Positions 12,959 to 20,735 of a stretch of 21,034 nt of DNA are shown here, piece by piece. Below the pieces are notes generated by a model. The model made no database searches. It worked only from the letters and a program-made list of their open reading frames with translations, and was not told the origin of the DNA. The DNA comes from a virus. Location: IMG/VR virus record IMGVR_UViG_3300035156_000215, positions 1 through 21,034 of that record, one strand, 5' to 3'. The first letter of the stretch is position 1. The number at the start of each line of letters is the position of its first letter. The position numbers and the translations under genes are program-made.

Positions 12959-12991
12959 GCCGCTGCCACCTTCGGTGCCAGCGGCGTTTTT
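12959..12991 (+). terminator. Intrinsic terminator upstream of the 13010 gene
   Basis: GCCGCTG (12959-12965) pairs with CAGCGGC (12979-12985). CACC and GGTG extend the stem inside after one C-C mismatch, closing a TTC loop. GTTTTT and further T-rich sequence follow (12986-12991). It lies across the late transcription path, so late messages must pass it by antitermination. Confidence 0.75.
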
Positions 12992-13009
12992 ATTACTGAG
13001 GTACACGCG

Positions 13010-13375
13010 ATGGCGATCATGGCATACGAGATCGGCAAGGATCTGATCGATGCGCTCGGTCTACCGAAGAAGCTGAAGTCGTTCTCGCTGCACGTTCGCG
13101 TGGGTGAAGTAGTACGGGTCGAGTGTGAGTACATGCCGAGCGACAGCAAGGCGATCACGACCGCGCTGATGGCTTACGATTTGGTGCCGCGCTTCAGGCC
13201 TGCACCAGCTGCCGTCGCGCCTGCTGAGCCTGTGCACTTCGACACCTGGTACCGACACCGCATCAACGTGGCTCATGCCAAGTACATGGAGCGAACGTCG
13301 TACAGCCTGCGATGCGACTGGAGCACGTTCCCGCCCGAAGCGATAAAGCGATACCTCGACGGGCCAGGCGTATGA
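13010..13375 (+). CDS. Phage protein, unknown
   Basis: This 121-residue protein has an N-terminal half that looks like a small alpha/beta fold (KLKSFSLHVRVGEVVRVECEYMP). A Pro/Ala linker and an aromatic C-terminal part follow (FDTWYRHRINVAHAKYMERT). I do not recognise a family. GAGG lies about nine bases before ATG 13010. The stop overlaps the next start as ATGA. It is the first gene after the terminator at 12959-12991 and so the first structural-side late gene. Confidence 0.65.
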   Translation: MAIMAYEIGKDLIDALGLPKKLKSFSLHVRVGEVVRVECEYMPSDSKAITTALMAYDLVPRFRPAPAAVAPAEPVHFDTWYRHRINVAHAKYMERTSYSLRCDWSTFPPEAIKRYLDGPGV

Positions 13376-13641
13376 GCGCGGCCGCCGAGATGTACCGGTT
13401 CGACCTGATCCGCGCCATCGTGCCCGACCGACCGGCCATGACCTACCCGGTCCACCAGCCCACGGTACTGGATGACTACTGCGAGCTGCTCGCCGACTGC
13501 GCCGAGGCCAAGCGTCTGCTGCGCGCCAATGGGCACGGCACGCCGGGCATGAGCGTGCGCGAGCTGGTGCAGCTGCTTCTGGCGCTGCCGCCCGCACCGG
13601 TCAAGCCCGCACCCACACGCAAGAGAAAAGGAAAGCGCTGA
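13372..13641 (+). CDS. Phage protein, unknown
   Basis: This 89-residue protein is largely helical with a Pro-rich, strongly basic end (KPAPTRKRKGKR) that may bind nucleic acid. The start at 13372 follows from the ATGA overlap with the preceding gene; an upstream in-frame ATG at 13312 lies inside that gene. The stop overlaps the HNH start as TGATG. The position between unknown early-late genes and the HNH nuclease is common in HK97-like phages. The function is unknown. Confidence 0.65.
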   Translation: MSAAAEMYRFDLIRAIVPDRPAMTYPVHQPTVLDDYCELLADCAEAKRLLRANGHGTPGMSVRELVQLLLALPPAPVKPAPTRKRKGKR

Positions 13642-13964
13642 TGGCATGGGGCAGCAAGAGCCGACACGAGCGCGGTTATGGCGCTGCCTGGGTCAAGCTC
13701 CGCGCCCGTGTGCTGCAGCGTGACTGTGGCCTGTGCCAGGTATGCAAGCGCGCCGGCCGCGTCACCATCGCCACGCAGGTCGACCACATCGTCAGCAAGG
13801 CCAACGCCACGCGCCTGAAGTGGACGCCCGCGCAGATCGACCACGAGAACAACTGCCAGTCCATCTGCGGTCCCTGTCACCTCGCCAAGACGGAGGAGGA
13901 ACAGGGCAAGACCAAGCACAAGCCCGTGCGCATCGGCGTCGACGGGTTCCCGATCGAGGAGTAG
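13641..13964 (+). CDS. HNH endonuclease of the packaging module
   Basis: This 107-residue HNH nuclease has CQVC (residues 32-35), VDHI with the catalytic D48-H49, an Asn in HENN (about 70-71) and CGPCH (76-80). The cysteines bind structural zinc. HNH proteins directly upstream of terminase genes help terminase cut DNA at cos ends in HK97-like phages. Homology to that group is family knowledge, and activity here is inferred. The start at 13641 is coupled by TGATG to the previous gene. A 100-base gap to the small terminase follows. Confidence 0.9.
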   Translation: MAWGSKSRHERGYGAAWVKLRARVLQRDCGLCQVCKRAGRVTIATQVDHIVSKANATRLKWTPAQIDHENNCQSICGPCHLAKTEEEQGKTKHKPVRIGVDGFPIEE

Positions 13965-14064
13965 GGGGTAGGCAAAAGTCCGCACCCTTGGGCACTGGGG
14001 ACCGACTAGCCAGTGAAATATTCACACGTGCAGGATAGAAAAAACGGTTTTTGAAGGATCACAC
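13965..14064 (+). other. HNH-terS intergenic gap, possible cos region
   Basis: One hundred bases lie between the HNH and small terminase genes. They include GGGGGTAGG just after the HNH stop, an inverted repeat ACTGG/CCAGT (13994-13998 with 14010-14014), and a palindrome AAAAAC-G-GTTTTT near 14040-14052. HK97-like phages often carry their cohesive-end site here. No feature proves a nick site, so this is a position-based suggestion. The small-terminase ribosome site (GAAGGA) occupies the last bases. Confidence 0.25.
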
Positions 14065-14493
14065 ATGCCAGGCCCACCGAAGAAAGCCACGACGCTGAAG
14101 GCGATCTCCGGCACAAAGCAGCCGTGCCGCGCCGCGCCGCCGCCGGCGGTGGACCTTCCGGCTATCGAGCAGGTGCCGCCGGCGCCGGACTGGCTGCCGA
14201 ACGCGCACGCCGTCAAGGAATGGGAGCGTCTGGCGCCGATCCTCACGGCGAACAAGCTCCTGACCGAAGGCGGCCTATCGGCGCTGGCGCACCTCTGCGC
14301 GATGCACGGGAAGATCGTCCAGCTCTACGCCGCTGGCGAGGCGCCGACGGCCAGCATGGCCAGCACGCTGCAGAGCATGATCAACGACTTCGGCCTGACG
14401 CCGGTGGCACAGGGGAAGGTGAAGCCGAATGGTGGCGAAGAAGACAAAGGGAACAAGTTCGCCAGGAACGGCAAGCGCACCGGAACAGCGTGA
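14065..14493 (+). CDS. terS: Terminase small subunit, P27 family
   Basis: This 142-residue protein has the P27-type layout. MPGPPKKATTLKAISGT at the start is followed by a WLPNAHAVKEWERLAPIL segment and helices (about residues 70-115) ending LQSMINDFGLTPVAQGKV. Small terminase recognises phage DNA and feeds it to the large subunit at the portal. The ribosome site is GAAGGA upstream of ATG 14065. Its last 65 bases overlap the large-subunit start in another frame. Confidence 0.9.
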   Translation: MPGPPKKATTLKAISGTKQPCRAAPPPAVDLPAIEQVPPAPDWLPNAHAVKEWERLAPILTANKLLTEGGLSALAHLCAMHGKIVQLYAAGEAPTASMASTLQSMINDFGLTPVAQGKVKPNGGEEDKGNKFARNGKRTGTA

Positions 14494-16225
14494 CTATGTC
14501 CAGGTCGCCATCGACTACGCCAAAGCGGCGGTGGCCGACAAGAAGGGCAAGCGCTTTGGCCGCTGGGTGCGCCTAGCCGCCGAGCGCTTCCTGAACGATC
14601 TTAAGCGCGCGCGCTACGACCATGCGAAGGGCACCTCGACGGCAACGCCGAAGAACGCGCCGTTCATGTTCGATGCTTGGCACGCCTGGGACCCGTGCGA
14701 CTTCATCGAAAAGCTTCCGCACGTCGAGGGGGAGTGGGACACGCCGACCGTCGTCATGCACGAGTCGCATATTTTCTTCGTCGTAAACCTGTTCGGGTTT
14801 CGGAACCACGACGGCACGCGCCGGTTCAGCACCGCGCTGTTCGCCGTGGCGCGGAAGAACGCGAAATCGTTCCTGTGCTCGGCGGTGCTGCTGTACTGCT
14901 TTTGCTGCGAAGCCGGAAACGGCCCGCAGGTTATCAGCGCGGCGACCACCGGCTCGCAGGCCCGCATCGTGTTCAACGTTGCGAAGCGGATCGTCGAGGT
15001 GGTGTCGGACCTGCGCGAGGCGTTCACCCTGGAGCCGTTCGCCAACGCGATCGCGCGCTACGAGGTGGGCGGCACCTTCAAGCCGATCAACGCCAAGGCC
15101 AGTACGCAGGACGGTCTGAACCCGTCGCACTGTGGTATCGACGAGATCCACGCACACAAAAACCACGACCTGCTGAACGTCCTGAAGTCGGCGGCCGGCG
15201 CGCGCAAGAACGTCCTGTTCGTCTACACCACCACTGAGGGCTATACCAACCCCGGGCCGTGGGGCGAGATCCGGCACTTCGCCAAGCAGCTGCTGCAGGG
15301 CATCGTCGAGGCGGACCACTTCCTGGCCGTCTACTACGCTCTGGACGACGAAGACAAGTCCGCCGGCATCGAGGCCGATGGCGACTTTGACGAGTCGAAG
15401 TGGATCAAAGCCAACCCGCTGATGGAGGTCAATCCCCTCCTGATGAAGGAGATCCGGAAGGAAGCGGTCGAGGCGAAGTCCATGCCCGGCCGGCACGCCG
15501 AATTCAAGATCAAGCGCCTGAACCGCCCCTCGGCGGCGGCCGGTGGTTGGGTCAACCTGGTCAAGTGGAAGGCCTGCAAGGGCGCCGTCGACCTCGAATG
15601 GCTGCGGCAGTTTCCTTGCTGGGGCGGTCTCGACCTGGCCAGCACGCGCGACTTGACGTCGTTCCGGCTGGTCTGGAACGTCGAGGGCGTGCTTTACACC
15701 CATGGCTGGCGCTTCGTCCCGGCTGCGGCCGTGGAGGCGCGCACCGAGCGCGGCTTGGTTCCGTATCAGGCGTGGGTGCAGGGTGGGCACTTAATCGAAG
15801 CCGGCGACGAGGTCACCGACTACGACGCCGTGCGCGACTGCATCCTGGCCGCGATGGCGCGCTTCGACATCCAGATGATCGGCTACGACTCATGGAATGC
15901 GAAGCAGCTGGTGCAGAAGCTGCAGGAAAAGGACGTGCCGCTGCAGGAGTTCATCCAGGGCGGCAAGAGCTACCACCCGGCCATGCAGGCGCTGGAGCTG
16001 GCGTATGTCGAAGGCAACCTCGCGCACGGTAGCGATCCAGTCCTGAACTGGTGCGCATCGAACCTGATCGCGCGTACGGACCCGAACCTGAACACCGCGC
16101 CCGACAAGAAGAAGGCGCCGGAAAAGATCGACGACATGGTCGCGCTGCTCATGGCCATTGGCGTCATGCAGAGTGCCGAAGTCGAGCCGCCGAAGGTCGT
16201 CAAGCAGGGCTTCGTGATGCTCTGA
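14429..16225 (+). CDS. terL: Terminase large subunit, HK97-like
   Basis: This 598-residue packaging motor has an N-terminal ATPase with the deviant Walker A VARKNAKSF (about residues 140-148) and Walker B CGIDEIH (235-241), followed by a TTT coupling segment (267-269). A C-terminal RNase H-fold nuclease has D402 in WGGLDLAST, a second aspartate in MIGYDSWNAK and the KIDDMVAL motif near the end. It cuts concatemers and pumps DNA into the prohead. ATG at 14429 lies 65 bases before the small-subunit stop, with AAGGTGAAG just upstream. Starting there gives a short basic tail before conserved sequence. The length is slightly above usual for this family. Confidence 0.95.
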   Translation: MVAKKTKGTSSPGTASAPEQRDYVQVAIDYAKAAVADKKGKRFGRWVRLAAERFLNDLKRARYDHAKGTSTATPKNAPFMFDAWHAWDPCDFIEKLPHVEGEWDTPTVVMHESHIFFVVNLFGFRNHDGTRRFSTALFAVARKNAKSFLCSAVLLYCFCCEAGNGPQVISAATTGSQARIVFNVAKRIVEVVSDLREAFTLEPFANAIARYEVGGTFKPINAKASTQDGLNPSHCGIDEIHAHKNHDLLNVLKSAAGARKNVLFVYTTTEGYTNPGPWGEIRHFAKQLLQGIVEADHFLAVYYALDDEDKSAGIEADGDFDESKWIKANPLMEVNPLLMKEIRKEAVEAKSMPGRHAEFKIKRLNRPSAAAGGWVNLVKWKACKGAVDLEWLRQFPCWGGLDLASTRDLTSFRLVWNVEGVLYTHGWRFVPAAAVEARTERGLVPYQAWVQGGHLIEAGDEVTDYDAVRDCILAAMARFDIQMIGYDSWNAKQLVQKLQEKDVPLQEFIQGGKSYHPAMQALELAYVEGNLAHGSDPVLNWCASNLIARTDPNLNTAPDKKKAPEKIDDMVALLMAIGVMQSAEVEPPKVVKQGFVML

Positions 16226-16235
16226 TAAGGAAGAT

Positions 16236-17531
16236 ATGAAACTGGACTTTTTCGACGCCCTGGGCGCCACCGACCACTGGCGACCGGAGCCGACCTATCG
16301 GCCTGAGCCGACGCAGGTCGAGAACCTCACGACGCTCATTCGTAGCGGCGACCCGCAGATCATCGCGCAACTCGGTGGCGCGCCGGCCGCCAGCGGCTTC
16401 GCGGTGACGCCAGAAACGGCAATGCGGGTGTCCGCCGTGTTCGCCGCCGTGCAACTGCTGGGCGGCGCGATCGCGTCCATCCCCGTGTCGATCTTCCGCG
16501 ATGCGGAGGAGGGCAGGCAAAGCATCAATCCGGAGCTGTGGTGGCTGCTCAACGAACAGCCGATCGCGAACTGGACGGCCGCTTCCATGTGGGAGTGGGT
16601 CATGAAGTCCATCTGCCTGCGTGGCGACGGCTTCGTCGAGATCGTCCGCAAGGGCGCCGACGTCAAGAACCTGCGGCCACATCATCCCGACCTGGTCGAC
16701 GTCCGGCGGATCGGCGATACGCTGATCTACACCGTGACGGACGAGACGGGCGCCACGCGAACGCTCCACCAGGACGACATGCTGCACTTCCCGGGCTTCG
16801 GCTTTAACGGTACCCGCAGCATGTCCGTGATCGCGCACGCGGCTTTCCAGTCGATCGGCATCGCGCTGGCCACCGACGCGCTGTCCGGCCACTTCTACGC
16901 GAACGGCGCGGCGCCGAAGCACGTCATCACCGCCCCCGGGGAGATGAGCGACGGGCAGATCGACCAGCTGCGCAACGCATACAAAACCAAGTACGCCGGC
17001 GTCGGTAACGGTGGCCTGCCGATGGTCCTGACCGAAGGGCTGGCGCTGCAGGAAATGAGCATGACGGCCGGCGACGCCCAGCTGCTCGAGTCGCGCAAGT
17101 TCCAGGTCATCGACATCGCGCGGGCGTTCGGCGTGCCGCCGCACATGATCGGCGCGCAGGAAACCACCAGCTCGTGGGGTACCGGCATCGAGCAGCTGTC
17201 GATCGGCTTCATCCGCTGGGCGCTGCAGCCGCACATCAACCGCATTCGCCAGGAGCTGAACCGGAAGCTGTTCCGCCGGGCCTCGCCATTCGTCGAGCAC
17301 AAGATGGACGCGCTGCTGGCCGGCGACTCGAAGGCTGCCGGCGAACGCAACCGCCAGGCAATCGGCGGCTCGCAGGGCCCCGGCTACATGACCATCAACG
17401 AGGTGCGCAAGTCTATGAACCTGCCACCGGTCGAAGGTGGCGACGTTCTCTACCGCCCGGACAAGCCGGCGGCACCAAAACCCGAACCGAAGGAAGAAGA
17501 TGAAACAGCTGGTCCAACTGATCCGCAATAA
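16236..17531 (+). CDS. Portal protein, HK97 family
   Basis: This 431-residue protein forms the ring at the head vertex through which DNA enters and leaves. Family marks include AVFAAVQLLGGAIASIPVSI (about residues 69-88), WWLLNEQPI and the conserved FGVPPHMIG...SSWGTGIEQ segment in the C-terminal half. AAGGAAG lies eight bases before ATG 16236 and eleven bases separate it from terL. The last 32 bases overlap the protease gene. The charged, Pro-rich tail is typical for the family. Confidence 0.93.
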   Translation: MKLDFFDALGATDHWRPEPTYRPEPTQVENLTTLIRSGDPQIIAQLGGAPAASGFAVTPETAMRVSAVFAAVQLLGGAIASIPVSIFRDAEEGRQSINPELWWLLNEQPIANWTAASMWEWVMKSICLRGDGFVEIVRKGADVKNLRPHHPDLVDVRRIGDTLIYTVTDETGATRTLHQDDMLHFPGFGFNGTRSMSVIAHAAFQSIGIALATDALSGHFYANGAAPKHVITAPGEMSDGQIDQLRNAYKTKYAGVGNGGLPMVLTEGLALQEMSMTAGDAQLLESRKFQVIDIARAFGVPPHMIGAQETTSSWGTGIEQLSIGFIRWALQPHINRIRQELNRKLFRRASPFVEHKMDALLAGDSKAAGERNRQAIGGSQGPGYMTINEVRKSMNLPPVEGGDVLYRPDKPAAPKPEPKEEDETAGPTDPQ

Positions 17532-18198
17532 CGCGACACGCGAGCCAGCCCGCATCGTGGCCGAGGCCGAGTCTGACACCCTGTTCCTGTACGACGTGAT
17601 CGATCCGTACTGGGGCATCGGCGCGAGCGACTTCAACAAGGCGCTGGCAGGCATGGCCGGCAAGCGCGTCACGCTGCGTGTCAACTGCCCGGGCGGCGAT
17701 GTGTTCGACGGGCGCGCCATGGCAGCCGCGATCGCGCAGCACGGCGACGTGCACGCGGTCATCGAAGGCGTCGCCGCCAGCGCGGCCACGTTTGTCACCG
17801 CGGCGTGCGCATCGATCACCATCGCCAAGGGCGCGCTGTACATGATCCACAACGCCTGGACGATGGCGTACGGGAACAAGTCGGACCTGCGCCAGACAGC
17901 GGACCTGCTCGACACCATCGACGGCACGATCCTCGACGACTACGAGCGCCTGACCGGCCAGTCGCGCGAGCAGCTCGCAGCTTGGATGGACGCAGAGACC
18001 TGGTTCAACGCGGACCAGGCTGTCGAACACGGCTTCGCCGGCACGGTCGCAGAGACCGCAGCGGCGAAAAACTCGTGGGATCTCTCGGCCTACAACAACG
18101 CACCGAAGCCGCCGGCGCCCGCCGCCGACGACGGCGCGCAGTGGGAAGCGCTGCGTCAGCGCAACCTGAACCGCCTGCGCATTCACGAACTCGGATAG
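17500..18198 (+). CDS. ClpP-like prohead maturation protease
   Basis: This 232-residue serine protease has the ClpP fold. The oxyanion-hole motif is VNCPGGDVFDG (61-71), the nucleophile is S94 in GVAASAAT, and the histidine is H117 in MIHNAW; an aspartate near 138-146 completes the likely triad. It trims the scaffold domain from capsid protein in the prohead. ATG at 17500 was chosen for its ribosome site GAAGGAAG and for family length. A frame open from 17437 lies within the portal gene. The portal overlap is 32 bases. Confidence 0.93.
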   Translation: MKQLVQLIRNNATREPARIVAEAESDTLFLYDVIDPYWGIGASDFNKALAGMAGKRVTLRVNCPGGDVFDGRAMAAAIAQHGDVHAVIEGVAASAATFVTAACASITIAKGALYMIHNAWTMAYGNKSDLRQTADLLDTIDGTILDDYERLTGQSREQLAAWMDAETWFNADQAVEHGFAGTVAETAAAKNSWDLSAYNNAPKPPAPAADDGAQWEALRQRNLNRLRIHELG

Positions 18199-18221
18199 CG
18201 CGCTCGCGTAATCCAGCCCCG

Positions 18222-18243
18222 GCCGCCTCGAGCGGCTTTTTTT
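18222..18243 (+). terminator. Intrinsic terminator between protease and capsid genes
   Basis: GCCGC (18222-18226) pairs with GCGGC (18232-18236) around CTCGA, and seven T follow at 18237-18243. It lies in the late operon just ahead of the most strongly needed product. It may be bypassed by the Q-modified polymerase or act as a partial stop. Confidence 0.7.
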
Positions 18244-18267
18244 ACGTCTGTCATACAAGGAAACCGG

Positions 18268-19485
18268 ATGAAATCCATTCAAGCATTGCGCGAGCAGAAG
18301 CAGAATCTCGCCCGTGAAGCACGCAACCAACTCGCGCAGCAAGGCGATCGCACTTGGTCGAAGGAAGATCAGGCCATCTTCGATAAGCGCTCCGACGAAA
18401 TCGAAGCCATCGACAACCAGATCGAAGCCATCGAGCGCGTCATGGCGCTGGAAGTCGAGAAGGATCACACCGACGTCGAGCAGTTCCGCCGCGCGCCGGA
18501 GAACAAGGCCGAGGCCAAGGGCCGCGAGATGTTCGCCAAGCTGGTGCGCCATGGTCCCTCGGCCCTGAGCGCCGAGGAACTGCAGCAGGTCCGCAACACC
18601 ATGTCGACGGGGACCGGCTCGCAGGGCGGCTATACCGTCCAGACCGATGTCGCCAAGCAGCTGATCGAGACGCTGAAGGCCTACGGTGGTATGCGCGGCG
18701 TGGCCGGCAGCATCACCACCAGCCAGGGCAACCCGCTGGGCTATCCGACCTCGGACGGCACCTCGGAAGAGGGCGAATGGGTCGCCGAGAACGTCCAGGC
18801 ATCGGCAGGTGATCCAAGCTTCGGCACCGTCGGCCTGAACGCGTTCAAGGCCAGCACGAAGATCATCACGATCCCGTTTGAACTGCTGCAGGACAGCTCG
18901 ATCGACGTGATCGCCATGGTCAACAAGCGTCAGCGCGACCGCCTCGGCCGCACAATGAACAAGGGCTTCACCGTCGGCACCGGTACCGGCCAGCCGCTGG
19001 GCTTCGTCACCGCCGCAGGCGTGGGTAAGGCCGGCGCCACCGGCACCGCGACCGCGCCGACCTGGGAAGACCTGGTCGACCTGCAGGAGTCGATCGACCA
19101 AGCCTACAAGGATGCGGGCACCTGCCGCTTCATGATGCACCAGCAGACCCGCAAGGCCGTGCGCAAGCTGAAGGACGGCTCGGGCCGCCCGATCTGGGCT
19201 GAAGCGTACGAGGCCGGCATCAAGTCGGGCATTCCGGCGCAGCTGCTGGGCGAAGACGTGTCGATCAACAACGACATGGCCCAGCCGGGCGCCAACGCTA
19301 AGACCATCGGCTACGGCGACTTCTCCAAGTACATGATCCGCGACGTCCTGGACCTGATCCTGTTCCGCTTCGACGACTCGGCCTTTGCGTCGAAGGGTCA
19401 GGTCGGCTTCCTGGGCTGGGCCCGCGCCGGCGGCAACCTGCTCGACCCGAACGCCATCAAGGTGTTCCAGCACTCGGCGACCTAA
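18268..19485 (+). CDS. Major capsid protein, HK97 fold
   Basis: This 405-residue protein has an N-terminal coiled-coil scaffold or delta domain (about residues 1-85, rich in Glu, Lys and Gln). An HK97-type capsid domain follows, with GGYTVQTDVAKQLIETLK, WVAENVQASAGDPSFG (the E-loop side), KIITIPFELLQDS and RFDDSAFASKGQVGF near the end. The maturation cut by the ClpP-like protease should lie near residues 100-115, before MSTGTGSQGGYTV. AAGGAA lies upstream of ATG 18268. Major capsid protein is the main shell component. Confidence 0.95.
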   Translation: MKSIQALREQKQNLAREARNQLAQQGDRTWSKEDQAIFDKRSDEIEAIDNQIEAIERVMALEVEKDHTDVEQFRRAPENKAEAKGREMFAKLVRHGPSALSAEELQQVRNTMSTGTGSQGGYTVQTDVAKQLIETLKAYGGMRGVAGSITTSQGNPLGYPTSDGTSEEGEWVAENVQASAGDPSFGTVGLNAFKASTKIITIPFELLQDSSIDVIAMVNKRQRDRLGRTMNKGFTVGTGTGQPLGFVTAAGVGKAGATGTATAPTWEDLVDLQESIDQAYKDAGTCRFMMHQQTRKAVRKLKDGSGRPIWAEAYEAGIKSGIPAQLLGEDVSINNDMAQPGANAKTIGYGDFSKYMIRDVLDLILFRFDDSAFASKGQVGFLGWARAGGNLLDPNAIKVFQHSAT

Positions 19486-19493
19486 TCGCTTTC

Positions 19494-19517
19494 GGCGGCC
19501 GGCTGATGCTGGCCGCC
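19494..19517 (+). promoter_or_regulatory. Hairpin after the capsid gene
   Basis: GGCGGCC (19494-19500) and GGCCGCC (19511-19517) form a perfect 7-pair stem with a 10-base loop, nine bases after the capsid stop. There is no T run, so it is more likely to protect the capsid message from 3' exonucleases than to terminate. Confidence 0.5.
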
Positions 19518-19538
19518 ATAACCCCATAGGAGAACAAC

Positions 19539-19697
19539 ATGGCAGATGCCAAAAAAGTGAAAGCACGCGTCCTGCTCGACTGCGAGCTGGGCAAGTGCAA
19601 CGACGTCGTCGAAGTCGACGAGAAACAGGCGAAATCGCTGGCCGGCGTGGTCGATACCTCGCCCGAAGCCGTCGAGTACGCCGAATCGCTGAAGTAA
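19539..19697 (+). CDS. Small head-region protein, unknown
   Basis: This 52-residue protein has AGGAG nine bases upstream of ATG 19539. It starts MADAKKVKARVLLDCELGKCNDVVEVDEKQ and ends PEAVEYAESLK. The pattern (a beta pair followed by a helix carrying EAVEYA) is common in short genes between capsid and head-completion genes of HK97-like phages. Its exact role is unknown. It lies just after the capsid hairpin. Confidence 0.7.
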   Translation: MADAKKVKARVLLDCELGKCNDVVEVDEKQAKSLAGVVDTSPEAVEYAESLK

Positions 19698-19701
19698 CCC
19701 G

Positions 19702-19887
19702 GTGGGCACCCAGCCCGCCACCGCCGCTCTGCTCGCCAAGATCCGCGAGTGGGCGGCCGATCCGGAGGCGCTGTGCTTCCCGGTCAATACCGCCCGCGGC
19801 CGCGCCGTCCTCTTTCCGGAGGAAGTGCCGGGCCGCACCGATAACGAGCTGGTCGCGCTGATCTGCGCGCAGCTGAACAAAGAATAG
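19702..19887 (+). CDS. Small head-region protein, unknown
   Basis: This 61-residue protein starts with GTG at 19702, four bases after the preceding stop. There is no clear ribosome site, so coupling is likely. Sequence such as ATAALLAKIREWAADPEALCFPVN and TDNELVALICAQLNKE looks helical and coherent. The family is not recognised, and the start codon is the best available rather than proven. Confidence 0.5.
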   Translation: MGTQPATAALLAKIREWAADPEALCFPVNTARGRAVLFPEEVPGRTDNELVALICAQLNKE

Positions 19888-19895
19888 AGGACCGC

Positions 19896-20312
19896 ATGGC
19901 AATTTCCGCCGCATTCCCGAGCGCATCGCAGCTGGAAGCGCTGCAGTTGCTCTGCCCATCCGGCAATACATACAAATGTGCCCTGTACACCAGCGCTGCC
20001 ACGCTTGGCGAGGCGAGCACCGTCTACACGACGTCGGGCGAAGTGACGGGCACGGGCTATACCGCTGGCGGCGCCACGCTGACCGGCTATGCCGTGTCGC
20101 TCGACGGCACGGTTGCGATCCTCGATTTCGCCGATCCGTCCTGGGCGAACTCGACCATCACCGCGCGCGGCGCCGTGATCTACGACGCCACTAACGGCAA
20201 CAAGATTCGCGCCGTGCTGGACTTTGGCGCCGACATCGTCTCGACCAACGGTCCATTCACCGTCAACCTGCCGGCGCCTGCAGCTGCGACCGCCGTCATC
20301 AAGATCGCCTAA
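19896..20312 (+). CDS. Probable virion-associated protein, unknown
   Basis: This 138-residue protein is rich in Thr, Ala and Gly and in predicted beta strands (TGEVTGTGYTAGGATLTGYAV-like repeats of T and G), and it ends in AVIKIA. GAGG lies seven bases before ATG 19896. Small beta-rich proteins at this place in such phages are usually decoration or head-tail joining proteins. This is inferred from position and composition, not from a recognised motif. Confidence 0.7.
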   Translation: MAISAAFPSASQLEALQLLCPSGNTYKCALYTSAATLGEASTVYTTSGEVTGTGYTAGGATLTGYAVSLDGTVAILDFADPSWANSTITARGAVIYDATNGNKIRAVLDFGADIVSTNGPFTVNLPAPAAATAVIKIA

Positions 20313-20315
20313 GCC

Positions 20316-20735
20316 ATGTCGATTCGTGACCGCATCCTGGCGCGGACCGACCTGGCCGACTTGCGCGCCGCACGCGACCTGGACAAGCTAGCTGCCGCCT
20401 TAAACGCCGAAGGACTGCTGGCGCCGCAGCAGCGATTCATTACCGCGCGGGCCGTAATGGCCGCGTGTCCTGGCGGCGTCGAAATTCTTGATGCGCTCGA
20501 AAACGCCTCGTCAAACCGCGCAGTTGCATGGGCGCTGAAGTTCCTCGGCCAAGAAGCTGGGCTCGACATTGGTGACCCGTTCACCCAGGGCATGGTCGGC
20601 GAGCTTGTGCGCCTGACTGTGTTGACGGCCACACAAGGCAACGCGCTTAAGGCAATGGCCATGCAGCCGGTCGTAGTTACCCGCGACCAGGTCAAGAACG
20701 CGATGTTCAACGACGATGGAACGGAGAAAGAATAA
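20316..20735 (+). CDS. Phage protein, unknown
   Basis: This 139-residue helical protein starts at ATG 20316, three bases after the previous stop. It contains LADLRAARDLDKLAAALNAEGLL and ILDALENASSNRAVAWALKFL, consistent with a helical bundle, and has an acidic end. The family is not recognised. The stop overlaps the next start as TAATG, so the genes are coupled. Confidence 0.65.
   Translation: MSIRDRILARTDLADLRAARDLDKLAAALNAEGLLAPQQRFITARAVMAACPGGVEILDALENASSNRAVAWALKFLGQEAGLDIGDPFTQGMVGELVRLTVLTATQGNALKAMAMQPVVVTRDQVKNAMFNDDGTEKE

Noticed and set aside
14573-15790. Minus-strand open frame of 405 codons opposite terL
   Set aside because: It is a shadow of the large terminase gene with Arg/Val/Asp-biased composition and no domain.
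16200-17927. Minus-strand open frame of 575 codons opposite the portal gene
   Set aside because: It has the same antisense pattern in GC-rich DNA. The plus-strand portal and protease genes with good ribosome sites explain the region.
17413-19971. Very long minus-strand open frame (852 codons) opposite the protease and capsid genes
   Set aside because: It is antisense to clearly identified genes, crosses several gene boundaries, has low-complexity Arg/Ala/Gly-rich translation and no ribosome site. Such frames are common opposite GC-rich codons.
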